Positions 33,394 through 41,462 of a stretch of DNA of 64,000 bases are shown here, one piece after another. This DNA comes from an uncultured Alphaproteobacteria bacterium (GTDB taxonomy: Bacteria; Pseudomonadota; Alphaproteobacteria; CAAHEQ01; UBA3637): contig CAKQGY010000002.1 in the NCBI GenBank assembly GCA_934234055.1, positions 75,113 to 139,112 on the forward strand, given 5' to 3'. The notes below the pieces were generated by a model. That model saw only the letters and a list, made by a program, of their open reading frames with translations, was not told the origin of the DNA and ran no database searches. Numbering within the stretch: position 1 is the first letter of the stretch; each line of letters begins with the position of its first letter. The position numbers and the translations under genes were made by a program.

Positions 33394-34301
33394 AATGTCT
33401 CCTTAAAAAATAAATGGATCATTTCTTTTATCTTTTCAATATCGGTTTGAGCATACACTTTTTGGCAAAATTGTGCAACATTTTTTTGACCCCGGGCATA
33501 CCAAGCCAGATGCTTACGCGCAACATAAACACCGTGCGGGCCATAATAATCCAGCAATAAATCCAGATGACGACAGGCCAGATCCGCCCGGGATACAACG
33601 GGTATTTTACCGGTTTCGATTTGGGATAAAAGCCACGGTTTGCCCAAGGCACCGCGTCCGATCATCACGCCGTCGGCACCGGTTTCTGAAAGGGCTTGAT
33701 CCGCGGTTTGCTGGTCAACGATATCACCGTTGACGAAAACGGGAATTCCGATGTTTTCTTTGACTTGGCGCACAATATCCCAGCAGGAACGGCCACTGTA
33801 TCCTTGAGCCCGGGTGCGGGCGTGAATCGTGATTCGGTCGACTCCGGCGGCGACCAGGGCTTGGGCAAAGGGAACGGCAACAATGTGATTCGAATCCCAG
33901 CCGATTCGCATTTTAACCGATACGGGGATTGAAACGGATTCCCGAACCGCGCGCACCAGATCGGCAGCCACCGCGGGCGTCTTTAACAAAGCCGCGCCGC
34001 TGCCGTTGCTGATTAACTTTTTCACCGGACAGCCCATATTGATGTCCACCCCCACCGCGCCATACGATTCGGCCAGGCGTGCGGCCGAGGCCATCGCGTC
34101 CGGATTGATTCCGACCAATTGAACGATGATGTTATGCTCGTCACGGATATCCATCATCTTGCGCGTCAGGGGATGATTGCGAGCCAGCGATTCAACGCCA
34201 ATCATTTCGGTATAAAGGGTTTGATCACCGAATAAACGCACCATTTGGCGAAAAGGTTTGTCCGTGACACCCGCCATGGGAGCCAATACAACCTGTCTCA
34301 T
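33390..34301 (-). CDS. tRNA-dihydrouridine synthase
   Basis: A 303-residue FMN enzyme that reduces uridines in tRNA D-loops. VVLAPMAGVTDKPFR, the catalytic cysteine in DINMGCPVKKLISNGSG, VKMRIGWD, ITIHARTRAQGYSG and VMIGRGALGKPWL are conserved. The frame is open from 34391, but ATG 34301 overlaps the upstream stop by 4 bp and fits the family N terminus. DusB-type by context-free resemblance; in Alphaproteobacteria DusA/B assignment needs a tree. Confidence 0.95.
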   Translation of the reverse strand: MRQVVLAPMAGVTDKPFRQMVRLFGDQTLYTEMIGVESLARNHPLTRKMMDIRDEHNIIVQLVGINPDAMASAARLAESYGAVGVDINMGCPVKKLISNGSGAALLKTPAVAADLVRAVRESVSIPVSVKMRIGWDSNHIVAVPFAQALVAAGVDRITIHARTRAQGYSGRSCWDIVRQVKENIGIPVFVNGDIVDQQTADQALSETGADGVMIGRGALGKPWLLSQIETGKIPVVSRADLACRHLDLLLDYYGPHGVYVARKHLAWYARGQKNVAQFCQKVYAQTDIEKIKEMIHLFFKETL

Positions 34302-34828
34302 AGGCGCTCCTTTAACTGTTTTAATTCGGGGGAAACGGTCGTTAAATCGGCCGTTGTCGGGAACATTTGGCGCAAAGCCTTTTCCAGCCAAAAAGCCTGT
34401 CGGGGCAGGTCGTTATGCTCGGCATAATATTGAGCCAGCCGAAGTTGCGCCTGAGCATCACCGGAATTGCCGCCCGTAATGAGCCAATGCAGAGCACGGG
34501 CAGGATCGGTATCTTCCAACACATGATACAAACGCATACACGATTCGGCGTGGCCTTGGGCAGCGGCTTTCTCATAAAATTCTATCGCGCGCGACAAATT
34601 ACGAGGAACCAGACGACCTTGGTCAAAAACTTGGGCGACAAAAAACTGGCTGTCGGGATCGCCCAGCGTCGCCATACGGCCGTGCCACGCCAGATTCCAA
34701 TCCGAATCCGCCTCTTCATCTGCACTGAGTGCCGGAATACTCCGAAACATCGGAGTCGAACCGGTTATGACCTGAGCCGATGCGGAAAAAGCCAAAAATA
34801 AAATCAAATAAAAAACTTTCATTTTCAT
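34298..34828 (-). CDS. secreted Sel1/TPR-repeat protein
   Basis: A protein of about 176 residues with a signal peptide (KMKVFYLILFLAFSASAQ) and Sel1-like repeats: RAIEFYEKAAAQGHAESCMRL, then RALHWLITGGNSGDAQAQLRL. Such repeats mediate protein contacts in the periplasm. Two ATGs (34828, 34822) lie just before the signal peptide; the longer frame to 34879 would run into the divergent trmFO region. Function unknown. It begins the dus-trkA-mfd cluster. Confidence 0.8.
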   Translation of the reverse strand: MKMKVFYLILFLAFSASAQVITGSTPMFRSIPALSADEEADSDWNLAWHGRMATLGDPDSQFFVAQVFDQGRLVPRNLSRAIEFYEKAAAQGHAESCMRLYHVLEDTDPARALHWLITGGNSGDAQAQLRLAQYYAEHNDLPRQAFWLEKALRQMFPTTADLTTVSPELKQLKERL

Positions 34829-34872
34829 CAAAAATATGGTATAGCATTTTTTATCCGAAAAGGAAAGATAAA

Positions 34873-36207
34873 ATGACAAAACAGGTAATAATTATCGGTG
34901 CGGGGTTGGCCGGAAGTGAAGCAGCCTATCAATTATTAAAACGCGGGATCGCCGTTAAAATGGTGGAAATGCGGCCGGATAAATCAACGCCGGCGCATAC
35001 GACCGCTTTGTTCGGGGAACTGGTGTGTTCTAATTCGCTGCGGTCTGATGATGCCGAGACAAATGCCGTGGGCTTGATGCACCGGGAAATGCGGCGGTGC
35101 GACTCGCTGATTATGAAGTGCGCCGACAAACACGCTGTGCCGGCGGGAGGGGCGTTGGCCGTCAACCGGGTGGCCTTTGCCCAAGAAATCACCGATACTT
35201 TGCGATCCTTTCCGAACTTTACATTGGAAGTGCGGGAAGCCGGTTTTCCGGCCGATACAGCCGATCCCGTCATTATCGCCACGGGGCCGTTGACCTCGGA
35301 CACAATGGCCAAGCAACTGCAAGGCATAACACATACCGATTCGCTGCACTTCTTTGACGCGATTGCACCGATTGTCTATACCGACAGCGTGGATATGAGC
35401 AAGGCCTGGTATCAATCACGCTATGACAAGGGAGACGGGACGGACTATTTGAACTGCCCGCTGTCAAAGCAGGAATATAACGATTTCATAGACGCTCTGT
35501 TGGTCGGGGAAAAAGTGCAATTTCATGAGTGGGAGCAAAAAACACCCTATTTTGAGGGGTGCCTGCCCGTGGAAGTTATGGCCGAACGCGGACGACAAAC
35601 TTTACTGTTCGGACCGATGAAACCGGTGGGCCTGACGAATCCGCACGAAGACGGACGGCGTCCCTTTGCCGTGGTGCAACTGCGCAAAGAAAACAAGCAA
35701 GGGACTTTGATGAACCTGGTCGGATTTCAAACAAAACTGACCTATGGTGCACAAAAAGAAATTTTTCGTCTGATCCCGGCACTGAAAAATGCTGAGTTCG
35801 CACGGCTGGGCGGGATTCACAGAAATACATTTGTATGCGGGCCGAAAGTGCTGAACGGTGATTTGACCTTAAAGGGGTGGCCGAACATTCGACTGGCCGG
35901 GCAGTTGACAGGGTGCGAGGGCTATATTGAAAGCGCGTCAATCGGGTTGCTGGCGGGCCTGATGACGGCGATGCCGGGATTGCCTTTACCGCCGGCAGAA
36001 ACGGCGTTGGGGGCAATGCTGCGGCACATCACGGTGGAAGCGCAGGCGGAAACCTTTCAGCCGATGAATATCAATTTCGGCCTGTTCCCCGAAGTCAACG
36101 CCGTGGACGCGCGCGGAAAAAAGATCAAAGGCACCGATCGCAAACGTCTGTATACCGCGCGGGCCGAACCGGCTTTGGACGGGTGGTTGAAAGAAGCGGG
36201 ACTCTAA
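34873..36207 (+). CDS. trmFO: methylenetetrahydrofolate-tRNA (uracil-54 C5)-methyltransferase TrmFO
   Basis: A 444-residue FAD- and folate-dependent enzyme that makes ribothymidine at tRNA position 54. It begins QVIIIGAGLAGSEAAYQL (FAD site), then KMVEMRPDKSTPAHTT and LVCSNSLRSDD, the family signatures; later PYFEGCLPVEVMAERG and GQLTGCEGYIESAS carry the conserved cysteines. ATG 34873 has AAAAGGAAAG upstream; the longer frame from 34780 is less likely. Confidence 0.96.
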   Translation: MTKQVIIIGAGLAGSEAAYQLLKRGIAVKMVEMRPDKSTPAHTTALFGELVCSNSLRSDDAETNAVGLMHREMRRCDSLIMKCADKHAVPAGGALAVNRVAFAQEITDTLRSFPNFTLEVREAGFPADTADPVIIATGPLTSDTMAKQLQGITHTDSLHFFDAIAPIVYTDSVDMSKAWYQSRYDKGDGTDYLNCPLSKQEYNDFIDALLVGEKVQFHEWEQKTPYFEGCLPVEVMAERGRQTLLFGPMKPVGLTNPHEDGRRPFAVVQLRKENKQGTLMNLVGFQTKLTYGAQKEIFRLIPALKNAEFARLGGIHRNTFVCGPKVLNGDLTLKGWPNIRLAGQLTGCEGYIESASIGLLAGLMTAMPGLPLPPAETALGAMLRHITVEAQAETFQPMNINFGLFPEVNAVDARGKKIKGTDRKRLYTARAEPALDGWLKEAGL

Positions 36208-36231
36208 AACCGCTTTTTATAAAACAAATGC

Positions 36232-36261
36232 TTGACTTTTGCGGGCTTTTGGGAGTATAGT
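36232..36261 (+). promoter_or_regulatory. promoter of aspS
   Basis: TTGACT (36232-36237), 18-bp spacer, TATAGT (36256-36261). Confidence 0.65.
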
Positions 36262-36290
36262 AGCAGACAGTTTTATTTATAGGAGTTTTT

Positions 36291-38060
36291 ATGAATCAAT
36301 ATCGTTCACACACTTGCGGAGCTTTGCGGACGGAAAATGCCGGCCAAACTGTCACTTTATCGGGCTGGGTCCACCGGAAACGCGACCATGGGAATTTGCT
36401 GTTCGTGGATTTGCGCGATAACTATGGAATCACGCAATGCGTCTTGGATATGACCAGTCCGACGGTCTTTAAAATCTTGGAAAAAATTCGCCCTGAATCC
36501 GTTATTACCGTGACCGGGCAAGTGCTGAAACGCGACGCCTCTACCATCAACCCGAAAATGCCGACCGGCGAAATTGAAATCGGGGTGGAAGATGTTAAAA
36601 TCCAATCCGAAGCGTCGGTGCTGCCTCTGCAAATCGTCGGCGATGAAGATGACCTGTCGGAAGAACGGCGATTGACCTATCGGTTCTTGGATTTGCGCCG
36701 GGATAAGCCGCATGAAAATATCCTGTTGCGGAATAAAATGGCGCGATTCGTGCGCGAAAAAATGTGGTCCTTGGGCTTTCCGGAATTTCAAACACCGATT
36801 CTGACATCGTCCAGCCCGGAAGGAGCGCGGGATTATCTGGTCCCCAGTCGGGTGCATAAGGGCGAATTTTATGCGCTGCCGCAATCACCGCAACAATTTA
36901 AGCAATTATTGATGGTGGCGGGGTTTGATCGCTATTTTCAACTGGCTCCTTGCTTCCGTGATGAAGATAGCCGCGCTGATCGCTCGCCGGGCGAATTCTA
37001 TCAGATTGACTTTGAAATGTCGTTCGTAACGCAAGAGGAAATCTTTGCGGTCGGGGAAACCCTGATGACGGATTTGTTCCACGAATTCGCACCCAAGGCG
37101 ACTGTCTCAGACGCGCCGTTTGTCCATATTCCGTTTAACGAATCAATGTTGACTTTCGGGACGGACAAGCCGGATTTGCGCAATCCGCTGCGCATCAAAG
37201 AGGTCTCCGATGTGTTTGCGGGCTCGGAATTCGGGTTGTTTGCAAATACTGTGGCCGACGGCGGATTCGTTCGCGCGATTCGCACGCCGCAAACGGCCTC
37301 TAAACCGCGCAGCTGGTTTGATAAAATGAACGGCTTTGCCGTGGAGCAAGGCATGGGCGGACTGGGTTATATTACTTTTGCTGCCGAAGGTCCCAAGGGA
37401 CCGATCGCCAAGAAATTGGACGAAGAACGCCTGAAACGCTTGCAAGAAATGACCGGCGCCGAAACGGGCGATAGCGTCTTCTTTGTGTGCGGAAAGGGCG
37501 ATCCGGTGGTCAAATTTGCCGGCACCGTGCGCACTTTGCTGGGACAGGAATTGGGCTTGATTGAAGAAAATGCGTTCCGATTCTGTTGGATTACGGACTT
37601 CCCGTTCTATGAAAAGAACGAGGAAACCGGCGCCCCCGAGTTCTCGCACAATCCGTTCTCTATGCCGCAGGGCGAAATGGACGCTTTGATAAACCAAAAT
37701 CCGTTTGAAATTAAAGCCTATCAGTTTGATATGGTATGCAACGGGTATGAAATCTTGTCCGGCGCAATCCGGAATCATCGGCCTGATGTGATGTTTAAGG
37801 CCTTTGAAATTGCGGGCTATGGGCCGGAAGTCGTTAAGGAAAAATTTGCGGGATTGCTGAACGCGTTCCAGTATGGAGCCCCTCCGCACGGGGGTGCTGC
37901 GTTCGGGTTTGACCGGTTGGTGATGTTGCTGACAGATGAAAGTTATATCCGCGAAGTGATTGCTTTCCCGTTCAATCAACAGGCTCAGGATTTACTGATG
38001 CATGCGCCGTCGCCGGTGACCGAAAAACAATTGCGAGAAGTCCATATTAAATTGCGATAA
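36291..38060 (+). CDS. aspS: aspartyl-tRNA synthetase
   Basis: A 589-residue class II synthetase of bacterial type. It has an N-terminal OB anticodon-binding domain (VTLSGWVHRKRDHGN), motif 2 FRDEDSRADRSPGEFYQIDFEMSF in parts RDEDSRADR and GEFYQIDFEMSF, a GAD insertion domain and motif 3 GAAFGFDRLVMLL. It may be discriminating or non-discriminating (acting also on tRNA-Asn); the sequence alone does not decide. TAGGAG precedes the ATG. The phase-variable locus begins 15 bp after its stop. Confidence 0.98.
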   Translation: MNQYRSHTCGALRTENAGQTVTLSGWVHRKRDHGNLLFVDLRDNYGITQCVLDMTSPTVFKILEKIRPESVITVTGQVLKRDASTINPKMPTGEIEIGVEDVKIQSEASVLPLQIVGDEDDLSEERRLTYRFLDLRRDKPHENILLRNKMARFVREKMWSLGFPEFQTPILTSSSPEGARDYLVPSRVHKGEFYALPQSPQQFKQLLMVAGFDRYFQLAPCFRDEDSRADRSPGEFYQIDFEMSFVTQEEIFAVGETLMTDLFHEFAPKATVSDAPFVHIPFNESMLTFGTDKPDLRNPLRIKEVSDVFAGSEFGLFANTVADGGFVRAIRTPQTASKPRSWFDKMNGFAVEQGMGGLGYITFAAEGPKGPIAKKLDEERLKRLQEMTGAETGDSVFFVCGKGDPVVKFAGTVRTLLGQELGLIEENAFRFCWITDFPFYEKNEETGAPEFSHNPFSMPQGEMDALINQNPFEIKAYQFDMVCNGYEILSGAIRNHRPDVMFKAFEIAGYGPEVVKEKFAGLLNAFQYGAPPHGGAAFGFDRLVMLLTDESYIREVIAFPFNQQAQDLLMHAPSPVTEKQLREVHIKLR

Positions 38061-38075
38061 ACAGGAGGTTCAATT

Positions 38076-38132
38076 ATGCGCATTTATAAGAAATTTACAA
38101 GCAATACCCCCCCCCCCCGTATGTGTGAATAA
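38076..38132 (+). CDS. short upstream reading frame with strong ribosome site, out of frame with the pilin-like gene
   Basis: AGGAGG (38063-38068) is 7 bp before ATG 38076. With the 12-C tract as read, this start encodes only 18 residues (MRIYKKFTSNTPPPRMCE) and stops at TAA 38130-38132. Removing one C, or adding two, joins it in frame to the pilin-like gene that follows. No other good ribosome site exists for that gene, so this is probably its true start in the ON state. Confidence 0.6.
   Translation: MRIYKKFTSNTPPPRMCE
38107..38118 (+). repeat. poly-C tract (12 C), candidate phase-variation switch
   Basis: Twelve consecutive C lie between the ATG at 38076 and the open frame of the pilin-like gene. 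Long C/G tracts slip during replication and are classical contingency switches. ON lengths would be 11 or 14 (modulo 3); 12 and 13 are OFF. Confidence 0.7.
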
Positions 38133-39888
38133 TTCTTGTTTTTCAAGTGGTTATAATGCGTTATTAAAGTATTTTCGTATGAACTTCGGCCGGCGCTCCG
38201 GGGCGCGGGGTGCAAAGGCATGTTCCGAATCGGGTCGCAGTATGGTAGAGATGCTGGGTGTATTGGCGATTATCGGCGTGTTGACCGTCGGTGGGGTTGC
38301 CGGGTATAACTTTGCGATGACGCGGTATCGGGCCAACGAGATTATAGAAAGCGTTAAACAACGCGCCACCGTCGGTAGCGGGCAATACCTGCAAGGTATG
38401 GAAGCGATCAACTTGTCCGAGTTCCCGAACACAATCCTGGAATATGAGACCGAATGGTTTGACGAGGGCTTGAATGGTGAGAAAGACTTGTTCTCTATTG
38501 ATGTGAAAGAGGTGCCGCAGGCGGTGTGTCAGGATATCTTGGATCGGAACTGGACTTGGCCGGCGGGGATTTTTGTGAACGAGCGGGCTATTCCCTGCCC
38601 CGAGGGGAACAGCAAGATGACCTTTGTGTTCGCGGGGGACTTGAACGAGCGCACCGACGCGGAGGCGTATGATCCGTGTTGGGGCAAAACCTGCTGCCGC
38701 GTAACGGACACAGACACTTTGGCGTTTGAAGAAGGCCAAGACCTATCTAATAAAGAATGTAAGAAAACAGCCGCCAACAATTTAACTTGCTGCACCACGG
38801 CGGATACGCGGCAGTGCTATTTTGATCAGGCTTCAATTGACAGGTATGGGCCTCACCAGAACACAATTGCGGACTGCACCAATGACGGACGGCACCGGTG
38901 CGACGACAATTTGAACTGCGGCTGCACCACGGGGTGCACGAACCCGGACAAGGTGCAGAATCCGAACACCTGTGTGTGCACTTGCCCGACGGGGGTGCCA
39001 AACGCCAATGACAACGCGTGTGTGGAATGTCTGGCCGATACAGACTGCACCGGCGGCAAAGTATGCAATATGGCAGATAATACCTGTAAGTGTCCGGAGT
39101 CGGGCACAGCACCCACGAACGCCTGCTATACGGCCACCGAGCACGCAGCGACGGAAGCATGTTCGGCCTATACAACTTACGAGCCCTTGACCTGCACCGA
39201 GCCCAAGACCGAATGCGACCTTGCCAACAACGTCTGCAAATGCCCGGCGTGCACGGCTGCCGGTATGACCCAAAACGCCGATACCTGTGAATGCACCTGC
39301 CCGGGTGGAAAAGTGTTTAACTCAATAACCCGAAAATGTGTGGAGTGCGTGAATAATACGGACTGCGCCGGGGATAAAGTTTGTAACACGGCAAACAACA
39401 CGTGCAAATGTCCGGCGTGCGCGGCTGCCGGTATGACACAAAATGCCGATACCTGCGAATGCAACTGTCCGACAGGTGAGCGCTTTAATAACGAAACGCA
39501 ACAATGCGAAACGGATTGTGCCACAGCAGCAATCCCGACAATACCGGCAGGTTCAGACGTTTTAGGGGTGAAAATTGATAATGGCCGAAAATATGCTGAA
39601 GGGAAATGGGTAGCTGAACTTGGCCCGTTTGAGTGCCCGTATGTGGTTAGTGGTTGTTTATGGCATACCACTAACGAAGTTGTTTATTACATAGATGATG
39701 TAGCGGTATATTCAATGATGGCTTGTCATGTTGATGAGGGTTGTTACAGCGATACTTGTGCTGCCGCCGGAAATCGGTGCTGGTCAGCCGAGTTACCTGC
39801 GGGTAGTCAACTGCGCGTAAAGTTATGGAAAGGTAAGAAAAATTGGTATGCGCAGTTTAAAGGAAGTCTATACCTGAATAGACCATAG
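38125..39888 (+). CDS. pilin-like N terminus fused to a cysteine-rich repeat protein
   Basis: 587 codons from GTG 38125 (no ribosome site there; true start probably ATG 38076). The leader ends SESG, followed by RSMVEMLGVLAIIGVL: a type IV prepilin signature with cleavage after Gly37, Glu at mature position +5 and a hydrophobic helix. The next 190 residues are pilin-like; then comes a Cys-rich region (about 38700-39520) with EGF-like or knottin-like spacing and a 56-residue tandem unit containing CKCPAC, AGMTQNADTCEC and GDKVCNT. A final domain of about 120 residues (about 39520-39888) is unrecognised. Probably exported by a type II/IV pilus-type system and surface-exposed. Confidence 0.75.
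   Translation: MNNSCFSSGYNALLKYFRMNFGRRSGARGAKACSESGRSMVEMLGVLAIIGVLTVGGVAGYNFAMTRYRANEIIESVKQRATVGSGQYLQGMEAINLSEFPNTILEYETEWFDEGLNGEKDLFSIDVKEVPQAVCQDILDRNWTWPAGIFVNERAIPCPEGNSKMTFVFAGDLNERTDAEAYDPCWGKTCCRVTDTDTLAFEEGQDLSNKECKKTAANNLTCCTTADTRQCYFDQASIDRYGPHQNTIADCTNDGRHRCDDNLNCGCTTGCTNPDKVQNPNTCVCTCPTGVPNANDNACVECLADTDCTGGKVCNMADNTCKCPESGTAPTNACYTATEHAATEACSAYTTYEPLTCTEPKTECDLANNVCKCPACTAAGMTQNADTCECTCPGGKVFNSITRKCVECVNNTDCAGDKVCNTANNTCKCPACAAAGMTQNADTCECNCPTGERFNNETQQCETDCATAAIPTIPAGSDVLGVKIDNGRKYAEGKWVAELGPFECPYVVSGCLWHTTNEVVYYIDDVAVYSMMACHVDEGCYSDTCAAAGNRCWSAELPAGSQLRVKLWKGKKNWYAQFKGSLYLNRP
39229..39480 (+). repeat. tandem 168-bp coding repeat in the cysteine-rich region
   Basis: The segment starting at 39229 recurs at 39397, a period of 168 bp or 56 codons. 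The two copies share CKCPAC, AGMTQNADTCEC and a following CP-G turn. Recombination between them could change repeat number in frame. Confidence 0.75.
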
Positions 39889-39903
39889 GTGATTGTGAGA
39901 CGG

Positions 39904-39932
39904 CAAGTGGTAGAACAAGATTTTACCACTTG
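39904..39932 (+). terminator. hairpin after the pilin-like gene (weak terminator)
   Basis: CAAGTGGTA (39904-39912) pairs with TACCACTTG (39924-39932). No T run follows, so it may protect the 3' end rather than terminate. Confidence 0.45.
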
Positions 39933-39960
39933 TGAGGTATGGTGAGGATATAATGTTTTG

Positions 39961-39994
39961 TGGATTGCCGCGGCCTGACGGCCTCGCAATGACA
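39961..39994. repeat. palindromic intergenic repeat, copy 7
   Basis: TGGATTGCCGCGGCC, TGAC, GGCCTCGCAATGACA. This is the shortest, cleanest copy; with copy 8 it forms a tandem pair 19 bp apart. Confidence 0.85.
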
Positions 39995-40013
39995 GAAGGA
40001 CTTCATTGCTTAA

Positions 40014-40054
40014 TGGATTGCCACGAGACGCAAAGCGTCTCTCGCAATGATGGG
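40014..40054. repeat. palindromic intergenic repeat, copy 8
   Basis: TGGATTGCCACGAGACGC, AAA, GCGTCTCTCGCAATGATGGG. The inner arms GAGACGC/GCGTCTC are perfect. No gene is seen in 39889-40211 beyond repeats and the ssb terminator. Confidence 0.85.
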
Positions 40055-40111
40055 AGGGAGGAGGCGTTGGCGGATCAAAGATTGCGCAGTTCGTCAGAAT
40101 GGCAACAGATA

Positions 40112-40141
40112 ATAAAAAAGGGAGGGGTGCAAGGCCCCTCC
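40112..40141 (-). terminator. terminator of ssb
   Basis: Minus strand GGAGGGG...CCCCTCC (7-bp stem) followed by CTTTTTTATT. Confidence 0.8.
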
Positions 40142-40211
40142 TTGGTAAAGTTAAAATCAGCGACAGGCAAGCCCCAAAAAAAACGGGCTGAGGCCTTGTG
40201 CCGGTCTGAAA

Positions 40212-40682
40212 CTAGAACGGGATTTCGTCATCAAATCCACCGGCCGTCGGAGCCGAATCCCAGCCGTTTGCTGCCGATGAATCCGATGCCGGTGTGCTGT
40301 CCATCGCCGGAGCCGAATCACCCGATTGCGCGCCACGGCTGTCCAACATCACCAGTTCGCCCCGATAAGCACCCAAGACAATCTCGGTTGAAAACTTGTC
40401 CTGGCCGGAAGCATCGGTGAACTTGCGCGTTTGAAGTGCGCCCTCTACATACACCTTGGAACCTTTTTTCAAGAAACGCTCGGCAAAGTCCGCCAAGTTC
40501 GTGTTAAACACAACCACGCGGTGCCATTCGGTTTTTTCCTGGCGCTCGCCACTTTTATCTTTCCAACTGTCAGAAGTGGCGACAGATAAATGAACAATTT
40601 TTTGCCCCGCATTCGTATGCCGAATCTCGGGATCGCGACCCAAATTACCCACCAAAATCACTTTGTTAATACTACCAGCCAT
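40212..40682 (-). CDS. ssb: single-stranded DNA-binding protein
   Basis: A 156-residue protein with an OB fold (about 1-112: INKVILVGNLGRDPEIR, KTEWHRVVVFN, YVEGALQTRKF), a Ser/Ala/Asp-rich linker and the acidic C-terminal tip DDEIPF that binds partner proteins. It protects ssDNA in replication and repair. It has its own promoter and terminator. Confidence 0.97.
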   Translation of the reverse strand: MAGSINKVILVGNLGRDPEIRHTNAGQKIVHLSVATSDSWKDKSGERQEKTEWHRVVVFNTNLADFAERFLKKGSKVYVEGALQTRKFTDASGQDKFSTEIVLGAYRGELVMLDSRGAQSGDSAPAMDSTPASDSSAANGWDSAPTAGGFDDEIPF

Positions 40683-40719
40683 AATTTTATCCTTTCGTAA
40701 AAATGTAATTATCCGATAT

Positions 40720-40748
40720 AGAATACCCTATTTTTGCCAAAAATGCAA
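40720..40748 (-). promoter_or_regulatory. promoter of ssb
   Basis: Minus strand TTGCAT (40748-40743), 17-bp spacer, TATTCT (40725-40720). No SOS box was recognised. Confidence 0.6.
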
Positions 40749-40757
40749 ACTTTTTTA

Positions 40758-41450
40758 TCAGGCGCGCATCAATTCTCCGTATAAACGCAAAACCTCGGGG
40801 GTGCTGATGAACTTGGCGCGCCAGGCGTCCAGCCCCTTTTGCCAATCGGCTCGCGGCAGGTCGGGATCGGATTTGGCTTGCTCTAAAAACTGATAAATCG
40901 TTTGGTGAATATCTGACGGCGAATCGGGCAACCCCGCCACCGCCATATAGGTATCCAGTGCGACTCCGAAATCATTCAGACCCGCCGCCATATTCGCAAC
41001 CGTCAGCCCCAGTTCGGCATTATCGGGTTCCAGGGTGAAGGCCTGACGCAAGGCATAAACAGCTTCGTCATCGTGATTTAAAGCCGACAAGCAATGCGCC
41101 GCATTCACATACGAGGGCGCAAAATTTTCGTCCGTTAAAATCGCGGCATCACAGGCATTGAGCGCGTCTACATACCGCCCCAGCGTCAGCAATGTGGATC
41201 CGTAATTACAACGCGCCTGGACATTAAAGGTGTCCAGCTCTATAGCCTTGGCATAGGATTGCGTGGCTTCCTCAAATCGGCCGAGACCATAAAGCGCATT
41301 TCCACGCAGCACATATAAAGCCGATAAATCATCGTTATCGGAAACACTGTGCCGATCCAGAACGGTGCTTACCTCGGCCAACACTTCGCCAAAACGATTT
41401 TGCGCGTTCCAGTCGTTCAATTGATCTATAAATTGTGTTAAATCTTGCAT
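40758..41450 (-). CDS. TPR-repeat protein
   Basis: A 230-residue all-helical protein with at least four TPR units (ALYVLRGNALYGLGRFEEAT, ARCNYGSTLLTLGRYVDAL, YVNAAHCLSALNHDDEAV). No signal peptide. AGGAG precedes the ATG. It is 12 bp downstream of pepN on the same strand, so it is probably cotranscribed. It should mediate protein contacts; partner unknown. Confidence 0.8.
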   Translation of the reverse strand: MQDLTQFIDQLNDWNAQNRFGEVLAEVSTVLDRHSVSDNDDLSALYVLRGNALYGLGRFEEATQSYAKAIELDTFNVQARCNYGSTLLTLGRYVDALNACDAAILTDENFAPSYVNAAHCLSALNHDDEAVYALRQAFTLEPDNAELGLTVANMAAGLNDFGVALDTYMAVAGLPDSPSDIHQTIYQFLEQAKSDPDLPRADWQKGLDAWRAKFISTPEVLRLYGELMRA

Positions 41451-41462
41451 ATCATCATTCTC

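Noticed and set aside
37143..37979. 278-codon minus-strand ORF inside aspS
   Set aside because: Antisense shadow of aspS, with no independent signals.
38938..39520. CRISPR-like array
   Set aside because: The regular spacing comes from in-frame cysteine-rich protein repeats of 168 bp, not from short direct repeats with unique spacers. No CRISPR array was seen anywhere.
39932..40420. 162-codon ORF across repeats 7 and 8 and into ssb
   Set aside because: It reads through two palindromic repeats, the ssb terminator and antisense ssb; there is no ribosome site.
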